DNA of 64,000 nucleotides, from assembly GCF_005239225.2 (NCBI RefSeq), contig NC_133297.1, forward strand, positions 62,001 to 126,000, given 5' to 3'. This document shows, in pieces, positions 1 to 12,211 of this stretch. The notes beneath the pieces are model-generated. The model had not been told where the DNA came from and did not search any database. It saw only the letters and a list, made by a program, of their open reading frames with translations. A program made the position numbers and the translations under genes. Source of the DNA: Populus alba (taxonomy: Eukaryota; Streptophyta; Magnoliopsida; Malpighiales; Salicaceae). Position 1 is the first letter of the stretch; every line of letters starts with the position of its first letter.

Positions 1-451
1 TCAATGTCTGTTGGCATCCATAACCATCTAAATAGCATCTATCGAAGAAACACAATTTCTTAATCAATGTTAATTTCCAACTAAATCCGCAATATCACAA
101 ATAGAAAGTGAAATCCAGAGGGCATGGCAAAATGGACTTTCAGGCTATGAGGTATTTAACTTAGAATCAACAGTTCAAGTTTAAACAGATTGTATATTTA
201 TTTTTAAATCAAGCTTTCATTTGAATAGCAACAATTTTCAAAAAAAATAAAAAAGGAAAACCAAAAACTAAAATGTCCAAGGTGAATAGATCTCATTCAA
301 ACCATGGAAAGTTTTGTTGAACTCTAAAAACTCATGGGCACACAAACATGCAAATTTGCGGGAATAGCAGTGGCTGCTGCTTTTTATATATTTGCAATGG
401 ACATATCCTATGAGTAGATTTTAATTGTCGAGATCACAAGAAAAATCTGAC
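1..451 (-). other. intron of the kinase gene running off the window
   Basis: The exon ending at 452 has a donor GTCAGA. No continuation of the kinase C-terminus is seen in either strand here, so this is taken as intron with the terminal exon(s) outside the window. Confidence 0.6.
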
Positions 452-3400
452 CTGATCACTGAAGCCTGCATTGCGTGACATGACAACACCCCAGCGGGTT
501 CCAGCAGTAGCCATTGAAGTCACATAAAACCCTTCTCTCCACTTCTTGTTTATCCACTTAAAGGGAAAAGAATCACTTACTTTGTAAGACTGTTGAGTGT
601 ATTGAGTGCCTGCATAAATTAAAACATCACTTTGTTTTAGTTGCCAGAAGGAAATTTTGCTAAAAGTTGCACCCCAGCAACACCCAGACCATAGCAAGGC
701 TCAGTTTCAAAGGCAACAACCATAGCTAAGTCATTGCGAACTGTTAAATTGTGGCCCAAAAACTAACAAAGGTTATGCAGTAATACACAGAACTTATGAG
801 ATAAAGCAAACCAACCTTTGGACATCACCACGAGAGAGCTTCCATTGTTAGAACCAGCGATGGAACTGATGTAATAGTTCTTCTCCCATTGTTCCATTAT
901 CCATTCCTATTATTTGGGATCAATTTTGATTATTGTTTCTATAAAAAATTACTTAAATGATTAGGAAAAGAAAACCTGAGTACAGTAACACATGCATATA
1001 TAACATATTTCCATGTAGTGTTTTAAGTTTATGTAGTTTACCTTGTGTAAGAAAAAAGGTGATAGTTCATAAACTTGGCTTGTAAAATTAGTTCCAGCAT
1101 CCATTATTAATGCCCAAAGATTGGAAGAAGATGCAACACAGCTTATAAGCAGACCATCAGCAATTCCTCTCTCCACATGTTGACCCAGCCTTCCATCAGC
1201 AACATTATAATGGTACCTATGTAAAGAACAGACATGTCATCAGGCCATGTCAAGGTCAGGAAACCACATTCAAAAGACAGAGGGTATCTCCTCAGAAGAT
1301 CTGTGCAGTGAAGAAAGGATGGCGCCCAGTATTCTCAGTGTCAAGTTTTTTAAGAACACAGGGGAGAGAGGGAGAGGGGGCAGAAGCCACAGGAGTGCTT
1401 CGCCCTTGCACCAATAGCTAAACAAGAGAGCACCAGATCTGAGACCAGGTGGCTGTATAGAGGACCATACAAAGTGTGAGACTCAATGGAGTTATAAAAG
1501 GATTGTTTAAACAGACAAATGAAATGTCGATCATTTTCTTCGTAACTTTGCTTGGTTAGGCTTGTAGCAGTCCTTTTAGGAAGCCACTTCACTGTTACAA
1601 AACCAAAACTCTTTATTTAAATACCCAGAGTTGCATGATTTCTCGTCGCCTCAAATTAATGAAGGGTAAATTAGCATAAAAAAAAACATTGCAATTTTTT
1701 AGAGGGAAAAGAAAGAGAAATAATGAATCAAAACATCGTACCTCTGTTTCATTGGTGGCTTAGCATTGTAAATAGAAATCCATTGCGTAGCAGGAACTCC
1801 AAGACGGACTTTCTTCTTAGGTTGCCCATCATCTTCTTCCTCCTCGATATTCAGCCTACCACGTTTTTGACCAACTTGACAAATGATCTGCAAAAGGATA
1901 TATAATTATTCACATAGTAAGAGAAGATAAAAGTATTACTTCCTCGTGGATTTGAGCTCTACCCCTACCTTTTGAGCACCTTCTGTGTTTATTGGTCTTA
2001 TAGCTGGATTTGGTCCTATCAAGCTCTCAAACAAAGATATTAACTTTGAATAGTTGGGCTCCTCGTCAAATTTCATATTCACCACGATTTCAAAAAACTG
2101 TCTGAAAGCAGGAGGACAGAAGCAGCACAGCATCTCTGGAGATGTTGCCATCTTCTTTTTGCAAACCAAGAAGGACTTATTGTCACCCTAAGGTTTGTTT
2201 AACAAGAAAAAGTAATAGAGTTAACATATCATTCTAACAAAGAAAGGCATGAGGATGGCATACTACTCTTTGCAAGCATGTGTGTTTTGCATGTATTTTA
2301 TATACTCATGTTCATGGTACATGTGCTTGTGTGTATATCCTTGTAGTACCTGGTAGCCCTGCCATGGCAATCTGCCTTTGTGAAGGAAGATGAGTGTATA
2401 AGCAAGAGATTCAAGATCATCTCTCCTACTGGCAGTTCTTCCCAAATGAGCATGAACACTAGCATATCGAACAGTTCCCCTAAAGAATCAAGCAGAAAGG
2501 TATCATGAATAATGGTCAGGGTCATATTTTGTCCACAAGACTCAAGAAGAAATATGATTAAGTCCCACCTAAACATATCAGGGCGCTGATCATATTCAAC
2601 ATGTTGTCCAGTACTGCTGTCTTTCCACTTTGTTGCTGCAATTTTGGACAATGATAAGACATAAGGATTTTTTTTTTAAATAGCAATAAGAGTACTTCAA
2701 TGATTAATGACTTTGACTCACCTAATCCAAGGTCAACAAGAAATAACTTCTTCTCTTGATGTGTAGATGGCTGACCAAGTAAAAAGTTTTCAGGCTTTAC
2801 ATCTCCATGCACATAGCTAAAATCGAACAAGGTTGCATAATTCATAAGTTTTTCACAGAGAAAAGTGGAACGAAGAATTAATAAAGCTACCAAATGAATA
2901 TCCTTATGACATCATAAGTTTTACCAAGAAAACAATTTGATACACAACTAAATAGCATACCCTCTTGAGTGCATCTTCTCCAAAATTGAGAGAGACTCAG
3001 CTGCAATACAAGCTACCATTTCTGAGGACATCCTACATCAAAAAGGAATGACAACCAATCAACACATAGAACAAGGAAAGCAAATCAAGACATGTGTCTT
3101 GCGGGAAAAAAATGTCAGCTTAGAAATAAAAGAAACACCCTACTCTTCCACAGTCTTTTGGCAAGGAATAAAAGCATAAAGAACAAACCAATTGGATAAA
3201 ATAATGCATACAGGGAGAAACAATAGATACAATATCAGTTGGCATAACATGATTTGTGGTAAGCATAAAAATAACTCCAAGAGATTTACCACCCAAAACC
3301 AATTCCAAGGAAAAGAACATCTAAATCAACACTGTCCATACACACCGAAAATACTGAGAGAGAGGAGGGGGGGGGGCATATATATATGCATGAAATACTC

Positions 3401-5179
3401 ACGTCTGCCCAGAAGAATTCCATACATCCCAGAGGCTAGGGCCCAACATGTCCATAACCTGAAAAACTCATATGCTGAAGTTAAACCAGGAAATATAATG
3501 AACAGATTAGAAAGAGTGAGCTTGCAGATCATACCATTACATAATAGTCTCCTTGCCTTCCTTTATAGTGTACTCTTGGCACACCATGACTACCACCAAG
3601 TGTGCTGTCAAACAAAAACACATTGCAGAATCACTTAAATATTTATGATAAATCTGAAAGCACCACAACAACAACCTAAATTAGAGGGAAAATTTACGTA
3701 CTTGTAAACTTGCCATTCATACGGAGGGCCATAATTACAGCCTTTGCTGTTTCTGTGCTCAAATTTCAGGGCCACCTAGAGGAAACACACATAAGGAAAC
3801 AGAAAATTAAAGCAAGATTAATTTTTTGTATGAAATAACACGAAATAATAGCTAGATTAATTTTACCTCCATGGCACCAGAACCCGTCGCACGTTCATTT
3901 CCACCATTAGCACGACGACCAACAAACACCTGACCAAAACCACCTTTCCCCAACTTCCTTTCTATCCTATATAAAGGTGACCCTCCCACTTGAACCTTGG
4001 ATAAGAAAATAATAAACACTCTATAATTACCACAAAAATAAAAGGCAATATTAGAAGTTGAACATGTTGGAGAATCAATTAAAGTCAACTTCAAAGTAAA
4101 CAAAGTGTTTTTTTTCATGATTTATAATACCATGCATGCAACAACAAAACAAAGCCATGAAAACAAAGCATCAAATTTCAGCACAGGCTTCTATACTTAA
4201 AAATCTTGAACTAATAAATGCATGTACTGAACAATCAGCAACTGTCCTCAACCAATAAAAAAAAACTCAAAACATTTCCAAAAACAGTGTAACATTCCCA
4301 AAAAGTAAAAAATTGAAAATCTTCACTCAAGATTTCAGAAACACTAAATAAAATGGATATTAAACCCCCATGAAACCATCCTTTTGTAGCTACAAGAATA
4401 AATCACCAACAGCAATTAATCAAAACCAACATTTGAAACCATATTTCAGCAAATACCACCACCCAAATTGAGATAGCATCCAACCAACACAAAATCAAAA
4501 TCCCCGAAAAAAAAAAACCATTCATTCAGCTGACATACCACTACATCGCCATTACTTCAACAACTTACAACAGCAACAACAGAAACCCGCCATAAAAACC
4601 ACATTTTCACACAAAAACATCCCATTTTAAACCGAAATGACCAAAATTTGACCCAAACTCCATATATTAGCAATATCACAACAAAATAAAGTAAACCCAG
4701 ATGACAAAGCATCAAATTTGCCAGAAAATGATTAAAAAAAAAAAACAAAACAAGCATACCTTATCAGGGAAAGGAGCATTGTTCCCCTCCTCTTCTTGGC
4801 CAACAGCTTTATTAGCACTTAAACCTCCACTATCATCAGCCATTGGACCTTTCAATCTTTCAACTTTCTCTTCTTCTTCAAGATCAACCAGCAAATTCTT
4901 TCCTTTCTTATCGCTCTCTGATATCAAAATTACCCTTTTACCCTCCTCCTCCTCCTCCTCAACTCTTCTATTACTATTCCTATTCCTATTACTATTATCA
5001 CCTTCTTCTTCCTTCTCTTTCAACCTTTTCGCTTCCAATCTTGTTCTCGGTCTCTTCTTCGCTTCTCTAGCTACAGCAGCACGGGTCTTCACGTATTTTC
5101 TCGCAACTGGAGGGTCTGTTTGCTTCTGTTGTTGTTGATTTCGCGCTAACCTTGCGCGATTTCTTCTAAGCTCAGGCAT
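452..5179 (-). CDS. MLK4: MUT9-like (MLK/PPK) casein-kinase-1-family protein kinase, 3' end beyond window
   Basis: Nuclear Ser/Thr kinase of the plant MLK/PPK group; in Arabidopsis these phosphorylate histones and act with phytochrome, cryptochrome and clock proteins (family knowledge). I join 14 exons, all GT..AG and in phase: 4760-5179, 3867-3995, 3702-3775, 3535-3604, 3403-3458, 2961-3032, 2722-2816, 2569-2635, 2350-2479, 1969-2187, 1742-1887, 1042-1216, 816-906, 452-609, giving 634 codons. The N-terminus (1-140) is charged, with basic and Glu-rich stretches beginning MPELR. The kinase domain has glycine loop [12 protein letters not shown] (155-166), VALK lysine 187, catalytic loop [12 protein letters not shown] (277-288) and DLG at 302-304 in place of DFG, as in CK1 kinases. 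A basic, possibly nuclear-targeting KKKVR lies after the kinase core. The last exon(s), roughly 60-70 codons by family length, fall outside the window. The symbol is at subfamily level: the sequence reads closest to MLK4 as I remember it, but MLK1-3 are not excluded. Confidence 0.92.
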
Positions 5180-5580
5180 TGCTGATTAAGCCCATGCAAT
5201 CCGTCCCTTAAAAACCCTAGCACCACTATTTTGATTATCATTATAGTGAAATCGAGCTAGAATCCATGGGTTGCTTCAAAAAAAGGACTGAATAGGGTTT
5301 TATGGGGTTTAGATTGCGAAATTGAGGGTCAATTTGATGAAAAAAATGAGAAAAATTAGAGTTTTGAAATTGGGGATTTTTTTAGGGTTATGGTTTGATT
5401 GGGAGAAAAGCGGAAAGAGAGAGGGGTGGGGTGGGGGGTGCTGCGAGAGAAAAAGAAATGGTGGAAACGAGTGGGAAGGAAGTTTTGGGTCGGTGGTGGT
5501 TCGCTTGTTTGGTATGGACGCGACCGTGTACGCTTTTGAGCCGTGGAGCCACGGTTCGGTTAGTTTAGTGTGAGCCTCCA
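5180..5580 (-). promoter_or_regulatory. 5' leader and proximal promoter of the kinase gene
   Basis: On the gene strand this is CT-rich (5400-5460), typical of plant 5' leaders. It contains a telo-box-like AAACCCTAG (5212-5220 on the plus strand) and related AGGGTTT motifs near 5293-5300. No convincing TATA box was found, as is common for housekeeping-type genes. Short open frames here are not supported as genes. Confidence 0.4.
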
Positions 5581-6551
5581 AGGGTAGGTTCGGATCTCAG
5601 ATGGCAAACGAAATCTTTTATGAGATGGCATATCTATTTTTAATTATTGTCGTTCATGAGGCTTGGTGTCAAGCGATGAGGTTTATGAGATGATATATTT
5701 GTATTTAATTAATCTTATTCATAAAGTGTACTGGCAATTACGATTGTTTTGCTTACAATATTTAATGATATTCAATGAATATAAAATATGATAAAAGAAA
5801 AACATTACTTAACTTATTAAAATAATAAAATAAAATTTTTAGTATGTGTTTAAGTAATTATTTATATTCATTTTAGTATGTTTTTATAATGCAGTGTATA
5901 ATATTTTTATAAAAATATTATTTTTTAATTTAAAATATATTAAAATGTTTTTATTTATTTATGATATCTTTACATATAAAATAATTTAAAAAATAAGTTG
6001 ACCAATACTATACACTCTTGAAAGTAGACAAATTTATATTTGAATTTATTACTTAACTTAAAATTAGACAAATTTAAAATAAGTTGATATAAATAATTAT
6101 TTTTCTTGATATTCTAAATTTGAATAATATAATTGTTAATACACTTATATTTTGAAAAAATAATATGTATTTTAGTGGTTTTATTATTATACTATGTAAT
6201 TTGTTGACAAATTTATTACTTAACTTAATAGTTTTTAATTTCTTTATAAATTTAAATTTATTATTTCATTATGAAAAATAAATATTTATATCAAATAATT
6301 CCACCAACGTTCAAAAAACATCCATAGTCCCTCAAATCCCTCCCTAACTCTTGGGAATCCATGATTAATGTTGATTAATGGGGTTTTCCGGGAGGGGATT
6401 CTATGCCTTTATTATAAACCAATGCAGTGTAATGTGATGTGATGGTTTTAATAAATGATAGCTTTATTTGACAACAATTTATTAAATATATGTGTGTGTA
6501 TTTTAATTTTTTTTTACTGAAATAGGTAAAAACAAAAAAGAAGTTACAGTT
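5581..6551. other. AT-rich intergenic spacer
   Basis: Low-complexity A/T sequence with no coding signal, ending at the target duplication of the copia element. A GC-richer patch near 6300-6440 has no assignable identity. Confidence 0.6.
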
Positions 6552-6556
6552 GAAAT

Positions 6557-6785
6557 TGTTGAAGCATAAATTAAGTTTAATGATTTTCAGTTAATAATTC
6601 CTTAATGTTGGGATAGTTTGTTAATGCAGGATATCATTTGAATTAGTCTAAGATTTCTCACCATGTTTTTAGGAAGTAATAACGTGAAGTTTGTTATTTA
6701 TGTTTCTTTCTGTAAAGGCTTATATATACAGCCATTCGTTATTGAATAAATTAAGCTTTTCATTCTTAAACACCGAGAGTTAACA
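6557..6785 (+). repeat. 5' LTR of copia element
   Basis: 229 bp, TGTTGAAGC...GTTAACA. TATATATA near 6720 is the likely LTR promoter TATA box; AATAAA near 6745 is a candidate polyadenylation signal. Confidence 0.95.
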
Positions 6786-6787
6786 AG

Positions 6788-6799
6788 TGGTATCAGAGC
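6788..6799 (+). other. primer-binding site (initiator tRNA-Met)
   Basis: TGGTATCAGAGC, two bases after the 5' LTR. It is complementary to the 3' end of plant initiator tRNA-Met, the usual copia minus-strand primer. Confidence 0.93.
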
Positions 6800-6931
6800 C
6801 TCCATCACAGGAGCCTGATTGAGTGTTAGAAGAAACTACTGTTTCTTAAACAAGAGTGAGTGAGTGATACTATTATTTCTTAAACAAAAGAGAGTGAGTG
6901 ATATATAAGACAAAAGGCGGAGTGAAGAATT

Positions 6932-9900
6932 ATGGCAACATAACACAACAGCTTTGTTCAACCGGCGATTCCAAGATTTGATGGTCATTATGATCATTGG
7001 GCTATGCTCATGGAGAATTTTCTCAGGTCAAAGGAGTATTGGGATTTGATAGAAAACGAGATCCCTGCAGCAACAAAAGACACAATAGAAATACAACGTA
7101 AGCTAATAGCAGATTTGAAACTCAAAGATTTAAAAGTCAAAAACTATCTATTCCAAGCTATAGATAGACATATTATTGAGACCATTCTCAATAAGGAAAC
7201 TGCAAAGGCTATATGGGATTCAATGAGATTGAAGTATCAAGGCTCTACCAAAGTGAAACGTGCTCAACTGCAGGCTTTAAGAAGGGAATTTGAGATTCTT
7301 GGCATGAAAGAGGGTGAGAAGGTCAATGAATATTTTGCCAGAACATTGATCATTGCAAATAAGATGAAAACACATGGAGAAAAAATGGAGCAGAGTGTGA
7401 TCATTGAAAAAATCTTAAGATCAATGACTCTTAATTCAATTATGTTGTGTGTTCAATTGAAGAGTCTAATGATCTGTCTACCATGACCATAGATGAACTT
7501 CATAGCAGTTTATTGGTGTATGAACAGAGAATGCATGGACAAAAGGAGGAAGAGCATGTTCTGAATATCATTAATTCAGAAAATGATAGAGGAAGAGGTG
7601 AATACAAGTTTGAAGGAAGAGGAAGAGCTCGTGGGACTTTCAGAGGAAGGAGTCGAAGCAGAGGTGGTAGACAGTTTTTTAATAAAGCTCTTGTGGAATG
7701 TTTCAGCTGTCACAAACTTGGTCACTATCAATATGAGTGTCCTCGTTTTAGAAATGCTACAAACTACGGTGAGTTGGATGAAGATGGGGAGATGTTGTTA
7801 ATGTCATACATCAAGATGAATAATTTAACAGCACAAGAGAATGCATGGTATTTAGACTCAAGGTGCAGTAACCACATGTGTGGTGTTAAGAGTTTTTTCT
7901 CAGATCTTGATGAAAAATTCAGATAGTCTATGAAACTTGGAGACAACTCAAAGATGATGGTGATGGGGAAAGGGAAGATTAGGCTGCAAGTGGGTGGCAT
8001 GACTCAAGTAATTACTGAAGTTTACTTTGCACCCGATTTGAAAAACAATCTTCTGAGTGTTGGCCAACTTCAAGAAAAAGGTCTCACAATTCTTATTCAA
8101 AAGGGGATGTGTAATATTTATCATCCACATAAGGGACTTATTATGCAATCCAGAATGTCAACAAATAGAATGTTTGTTGTGTTGGCTTCAACAATGCCTC
8201 AAGTTACAACATGCTTTCAAACTGTGACTGAAGACAATTCATATATGTGGCACTGTCGATTTGGACATCTGAGTTTCAAGGGATTGAGAACTCTTATCTA
8301 CAAGAAAATGGTGAGAGGACTTCCAGATCTCCAAGCTTCATCAAAGGTGTGTTCAGACTGCATGGTTGGAAAACAACATCGTGAGGTTATTCCTAAGACA
8401 AGCCTGTGAAGAGCTTCAAAACATCTTCAACTAATTCATGCGGATATTTGTGGACCCATCAAGCCTGAATCACATAGTCATAAAAGGTACTTAATCAACT
8501 TTATTAATCAACTTTAGTAGAAAAACCCGGGTTTATTTCTTGTTAGATAAATCTGAGGCATTTGATGTATTTAAGAAGTTCAAAGCACTTGTTGAAAAAG
8601 AAACTGGTGATTCTATTTGCTGCTTACGAACTGATAGAGGTGGGGAATTCACCTCGTTGGAATTTAACCAATTTTGCAGCACAAATGGAATCACTAGGCA
8701 GCTTACTGCCTCTTATACACCCCAACAAAACGGGGTGGCTAAGAGAAAAAATCGCATTGTCATGAACATGGTACACAACATGCTATCAGGCAAAGAAATT
8801 CCTAAGGAGTTTTGGTCTGAGGCTGTCAACTGGGCGACACATATACTGAACAGAAGTCCAACTTCAGCTATCAAGGAGGCGACACCTGAAGAGGCCTGGA
8901 GTGGTAACAAACCTTTTGTGCATTATTTTAGAGTTTTTGGATGCATTGCTCATGTTCATATTCCAGATAAACAAAGATCAAAGTTGGATGATAAAAATGA
9001 GAAGTGTATTCTGTTAGGAGTAAGTGAGGAGTCCAAAGCATATAGGTTATACAATCCGGTTTCAAAGAAAGTGATAATTAGTAGGAATGTGGTATTTGTC
9101 GAAAATGAGAAATGGGACTGGAAAAGAAGCAATGAAGAGACAAAACTTGATGTATTAGAGTGGGGTGATGAAGAAGAAATAAGGATGCAAGAATCTGGAG
9201 AAGGTGAAAATGCTGAGATTGAGGAAGCAGACAGAGTAGATGGTGTGAATGCTGAGGCTGAAGAAGTTGTGAATGCTGAGGCTGCAGAAGTAGACAGAGG
9301 AGTTTTTAATTCTCCATCTAGAGACTTAAATGCACATGCAGAAGGTTCTTTAAATCCAGCTCAAGGGAGGACCATAAGAGAGCCTGCTTGGATGCAAGAT
9401 TATGTGTCAGGTGAAGGACTATTAGAGACAAATGAGATTGAAAATTTTGTAATGTTCATTGCTTCAGAAGACCCTGTATGCTTCGAAGATGCTTTTAAAA
9501 GTCTGAAGTGGAGAGAAGCAATGAAATTAGAAATCAAAGCCATCGAAGAGAATGAGACCTGGGAATTAACAACATTACCAGCAGACGCAAAGAAGATAGG
9601 AGTGAAATGGGTGTATAAGACCAAACTTAACGAGAAGGGTGGGGTTGACAAGTTTAAGGCTCATCTTGTGGCAAAGGGCTACTCACAACAACATGGTATT
9701 GATTACAATGAAGTGTTTGCTCCGGTGGCCAGATGGGATACTATCAGAATGGTCCTTGCTCTTGCAGCACAAAAGAGCTTGTGTGTGTATCAATTGGACG
9801 TGAAAAGTGCTTTCCTGCATGGAGAATTAAATGAAGACGTATTTGTTGATCAACCACAAGGGTTCACAAAGAAGGGAGAAGAACATAAGGTTTACAAACT

Positions 9901-11008
9901 CAGAAGAGCCTTGTATGGACTCAAGCAAGCTCCCAGAGCTTGGTATAGCAGAATTGAAGGGTACTTCATTAAAGAGAGTTTTGAGAAATGCTACTGTAAG
10001 CACACATTGTTTGTGAAAACCGAAGATGGAGGTAAGATTCTCATTGTAAGCCTGTATGTAGATGATTTGATTTTTACTAGAAACAATGAGGATATGTTTG
10101 AGAGATTTAAGGATTCAATGAAGAAAGAATTCGCCATGTCTGATCTTGGAAGAATGAAGTATTTCCTTGGTGTAAAAGTTATACAGGATCATCATGGAAT
10201 ATTTATCAATCAAAAGAAATATGCTTATGAAGTGCTGGAGAGGTTTGGGATGTTGCATAGCAACTCAGTAAAGAATCCAATTGTTCCAGGATCTAGATTG
10301 TCGAAAAATGAGGGAGGAGCTGTTATAGATTCAACGATGTTCAAACAAATGATAGGCAGCCTTATGTATCTAACTGCTACCAGGCCATACTTAATGTACT
10401 CTATTTGCTTAATCTCTAGATATATGGAGAGGTCTACTGAAATACATTTGCAAGCTGCGAAGAGAATTCTAAGATACTTGAAGGGAACAGCTGAACTGAG
10501 AATTGCTTACAAAAGAGGTGGAGAAGAAGAATTGGTGGGGTTTGCTGACAGTGATTATGCAGGCGATATTGATGATAGGAAAAGCACTTCTGGCTACGTC
10601 TTCATGCTTGGAACTGGACTAGTTTCTTGGTCCTTAAAGAAGCAACCAGTTGTGACTCTGTCTACTACAGAGGCTGAATTCATTGCAGTAGCACATTGTG
10701 CATGCCAGGGAGTTTGGCTGCGACGAGTTCTTGAAAAGCTGGGACATTTCCAGAGCAAATGCACAACCATATTCTGTGACAATAGTTCAGCCATAAAACT
10801 GTCAAAGAATCCAGTCATGCATGGGAGGAGCAAACATATAGATATAAAGTTTCATTTCTTACGTGACTTGACAAAAGAAGGAATTGTGGAACTGGTGCAT
10901 TGCAGCACACAAGATCAACTTTCTGATATAATGACAAAGCCTCTGAAATTGGAAGCATTCCTACAGCTACGTGACAAACTTGGCATGTGTTCAAAGCAAG
11001 TAAACTGA
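6932..11008 (+). pseudogene. copia gag-pol polyprotein, multiply inactivated
   Basis: Recognisable domains in order: gag from ATG 6932; zinc knuckle CX2CX4HX4C around 7700-7741; protease region near 7850; integrase zinc region (HX..CXXC) 8250-8380; integrase core around 8420-8900; reverse transcriptase with YVDD near 10055; RNase H with STTEAEF near 10660; stop at 11006. Lesions visible: TAA three codons after the start (6941), a frameshift near 7430-7445, the protease motif reading Asp-Ser-Arg rather than Asp-Ser-Gly, TAG at 7924, TGA at 8407, and a frameshift with stops near 8500-8518 beside a short local duplication. The third integrase acidic residue is Lys (near 8745). From 8540 to 11008 the frame is open for 822 codons. 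Many substitutions look like G-to-A or C-to-T changes. Confidence 0.93.
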
Positions 11009-11029
11009 TTGCAATTCTGCAATTTAGTT

Positions 11030-11040
11030 TAAGGGAGGAT
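11030..11040 (+). other. polypurine tract of copia element
   Basis: AAGGGAGGA-type purine run immediately before the 3' LTR; the expected plus-strand priming site. Confidence 0.8.
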
Positions 11041-11041
11041 A

Positions 11042-11270
11042 TGTTGAAGCATAAATTAAGTTTAATGATTTTCAGTTAATAATTCCCTACTGTTGGGATA
11101 GTTTGTTAGTGCAGGATATCATTTGAATTAGTCTAAGATTTCTCACCACGTTTTTAGGAAGTAATAACGTGAAGTTTGTTATTTCTGTTTCCTTCTGTAA
11201 AGGCTTATATATACAGCCATTCATTATTGAATAAATTAAGCTTTTTATTCTTAAACACCGAGAGTTAACA
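11042..11270 (+). repeat. 3' LTR of copia element
   Basis: 229 bp, colinear without indels with the 5' LTR and differing at about 8 positions. Followed directly by the target duplicate GAAAT. Confidence 0.95.
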
Positions 11271-11275
11271 GAAAT

Positions 11276-11470
11276 TACCTTAACTTTTATGTTTACCTTC
11301 CCTTTTTGTTCTCCCAGATGCAGAACAAAGCATCAAGTTCGAAAAGTACAAACTAGTAATGTATGTGCTTAATTGCACAGCTTAACCGTTCTCTCTTCAC
11401 TTCCCTTTTCCTTGTATGCATTGGTGAGTTCTAGTTTATATCTTCTCATTTTATTGAAATTGTTGTAGCT
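11276..11470 (+). other. sequence between the copia element and the methyltransferase relic
   Basis: Holds a possible further exon after the acceptor-like CTCCCAG at 11313-11319, open for about 22 codons before a stop. I could not assign it to the methyltransferase or anything else. Confidence 0.3.
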
Positions 11471-11904
11471 CGGATGATTCCGAAGAGATCGTAAAAGCTA
11501 GATGTCACTACACACGGGCAGACGTTGAGGGGATCATCTATGATCTCTATCATGATGCTCATGTCCAAGTGAGTATTCATCTTCTCTTGGTTTCTTGAGT
11601 TTATATATATATATATGTTTTAACTCCACCTAAATGATTTTCTTTTTCTACCGTGGCTTATGAGAAGGGCGTTCAGGCACAATTGGAAAATAAATTATTT
11701 TTGAAGGATGCAACATCAGATCTACCTGCGGTTAGTTATATTAGTTGTTTATGTTCTTATATTATATTTGCTTAAATTCATGCATTTCACTGTTTAATTC
11801 ATCTTAACATAGTTAGGTAACCAACAATGAAATGCGGGACGAAATGCCATATGGTGGAACTCCCACGACAGAATTTCAGCGTATGATTCGATTGAAGATA
11901 TTGA
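11471..11904 (+). pseudogene. relic of a chromomethylase (CMT3-like) DNA methyltransferase gene
   Basis: Three exon-like open pieces in the right order. Piece 1, 11471-11571, encodes ARCHYTRADVEGIIYDL, as at the start of the BAH domain of plant chromomethylases, and ends at a GTGAGT donor. Piece 2, about 11659-11730, encodes LENKLFLKDATSDLPA and ends at GTTAGT. Piece 3, 11817-11904, after an AG acceptor, encodes NNEMRDEMPYGG then TEFQRMIRL. Pieces 2 and 3 match the stretch of the catalytic domain downstream of the PCQ motif. Chromomethylases normally have hundreds of residues between pieces 1 and 2, including most of BAH, the chromodomain and the catalytic Cys. Here they are about 90 bp apart, so the gene is internally deleted. 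No C-terminal part follows. Family assignment is by motif recognition, not by search. Confidence 0.7.
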
Positions 11905-12211
11905 GTGAGTGGCTTTTTATTACTTCAATAAGTTCGTATCTTGATTGTTATGTAAATAAAGATAAAGATAAGTTTGGTTATTATTTTAAGATGGAAGAAA
12001 TGAAACAATAGAAATAAAAATGTGTTAGATTAAAAAGATAAAAACAGAGATATGGATATAAAAATAAATTTGTTTTTGAAATAATTTTAAAATGAATTTT
12101 TATATTTTTTAAAACAAGAGATACAAAAGGAAAATATCTTGAGAGATAATATTTTTTTATTTATAAAATATCCTTGCAAAAAAATTTTAATTTTAAAATT
12201 ATTCAACTAAG

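Larger units (their letters stand above)
6557..11270 (+). mobile_element. Ty1/copia LTR retrotransposon, structurally complete, coding-defective
   Basis: A 4714-bp element with two 229-bp LTRs that begin TGTT and end AACA, flanked by the 5-bp target duplication GAAAT (6552-6556 and 11271-11275). A primer-binding site matching plant initiator tRNA-Met follows the 5' LTR, and a purine-rich tract precedes the 3' LTR. The internal order is gag, protease, integrase, reverse transcriptase, RNase H, which defines the copia superfamily (integrase before RT). The LTRs differ at about 8 of 229 sites by eye (3.5%), 6 of them transitions, so the insertion is not recent. The interior carries several stop codons and frameshifts, so it cannot encode its own proteins. 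Confidence 0.97.

Noticed and set aside
4843..5138. Plus-strand open frames rich in Ser/Leu opposite the first kinase exon
   Set aside because: Antisense shadow of the low-complexity Glu/Arg-rich exon 1; no family resemblance.
5421..5438. G-run (GGGGTGGGGTGGGGGG) upstream of the kinase as a G-quadruplex
   Set aside because: Only three separated G tracts; a stable four-tract quadruplex needs a G in a loop, so support is weak.
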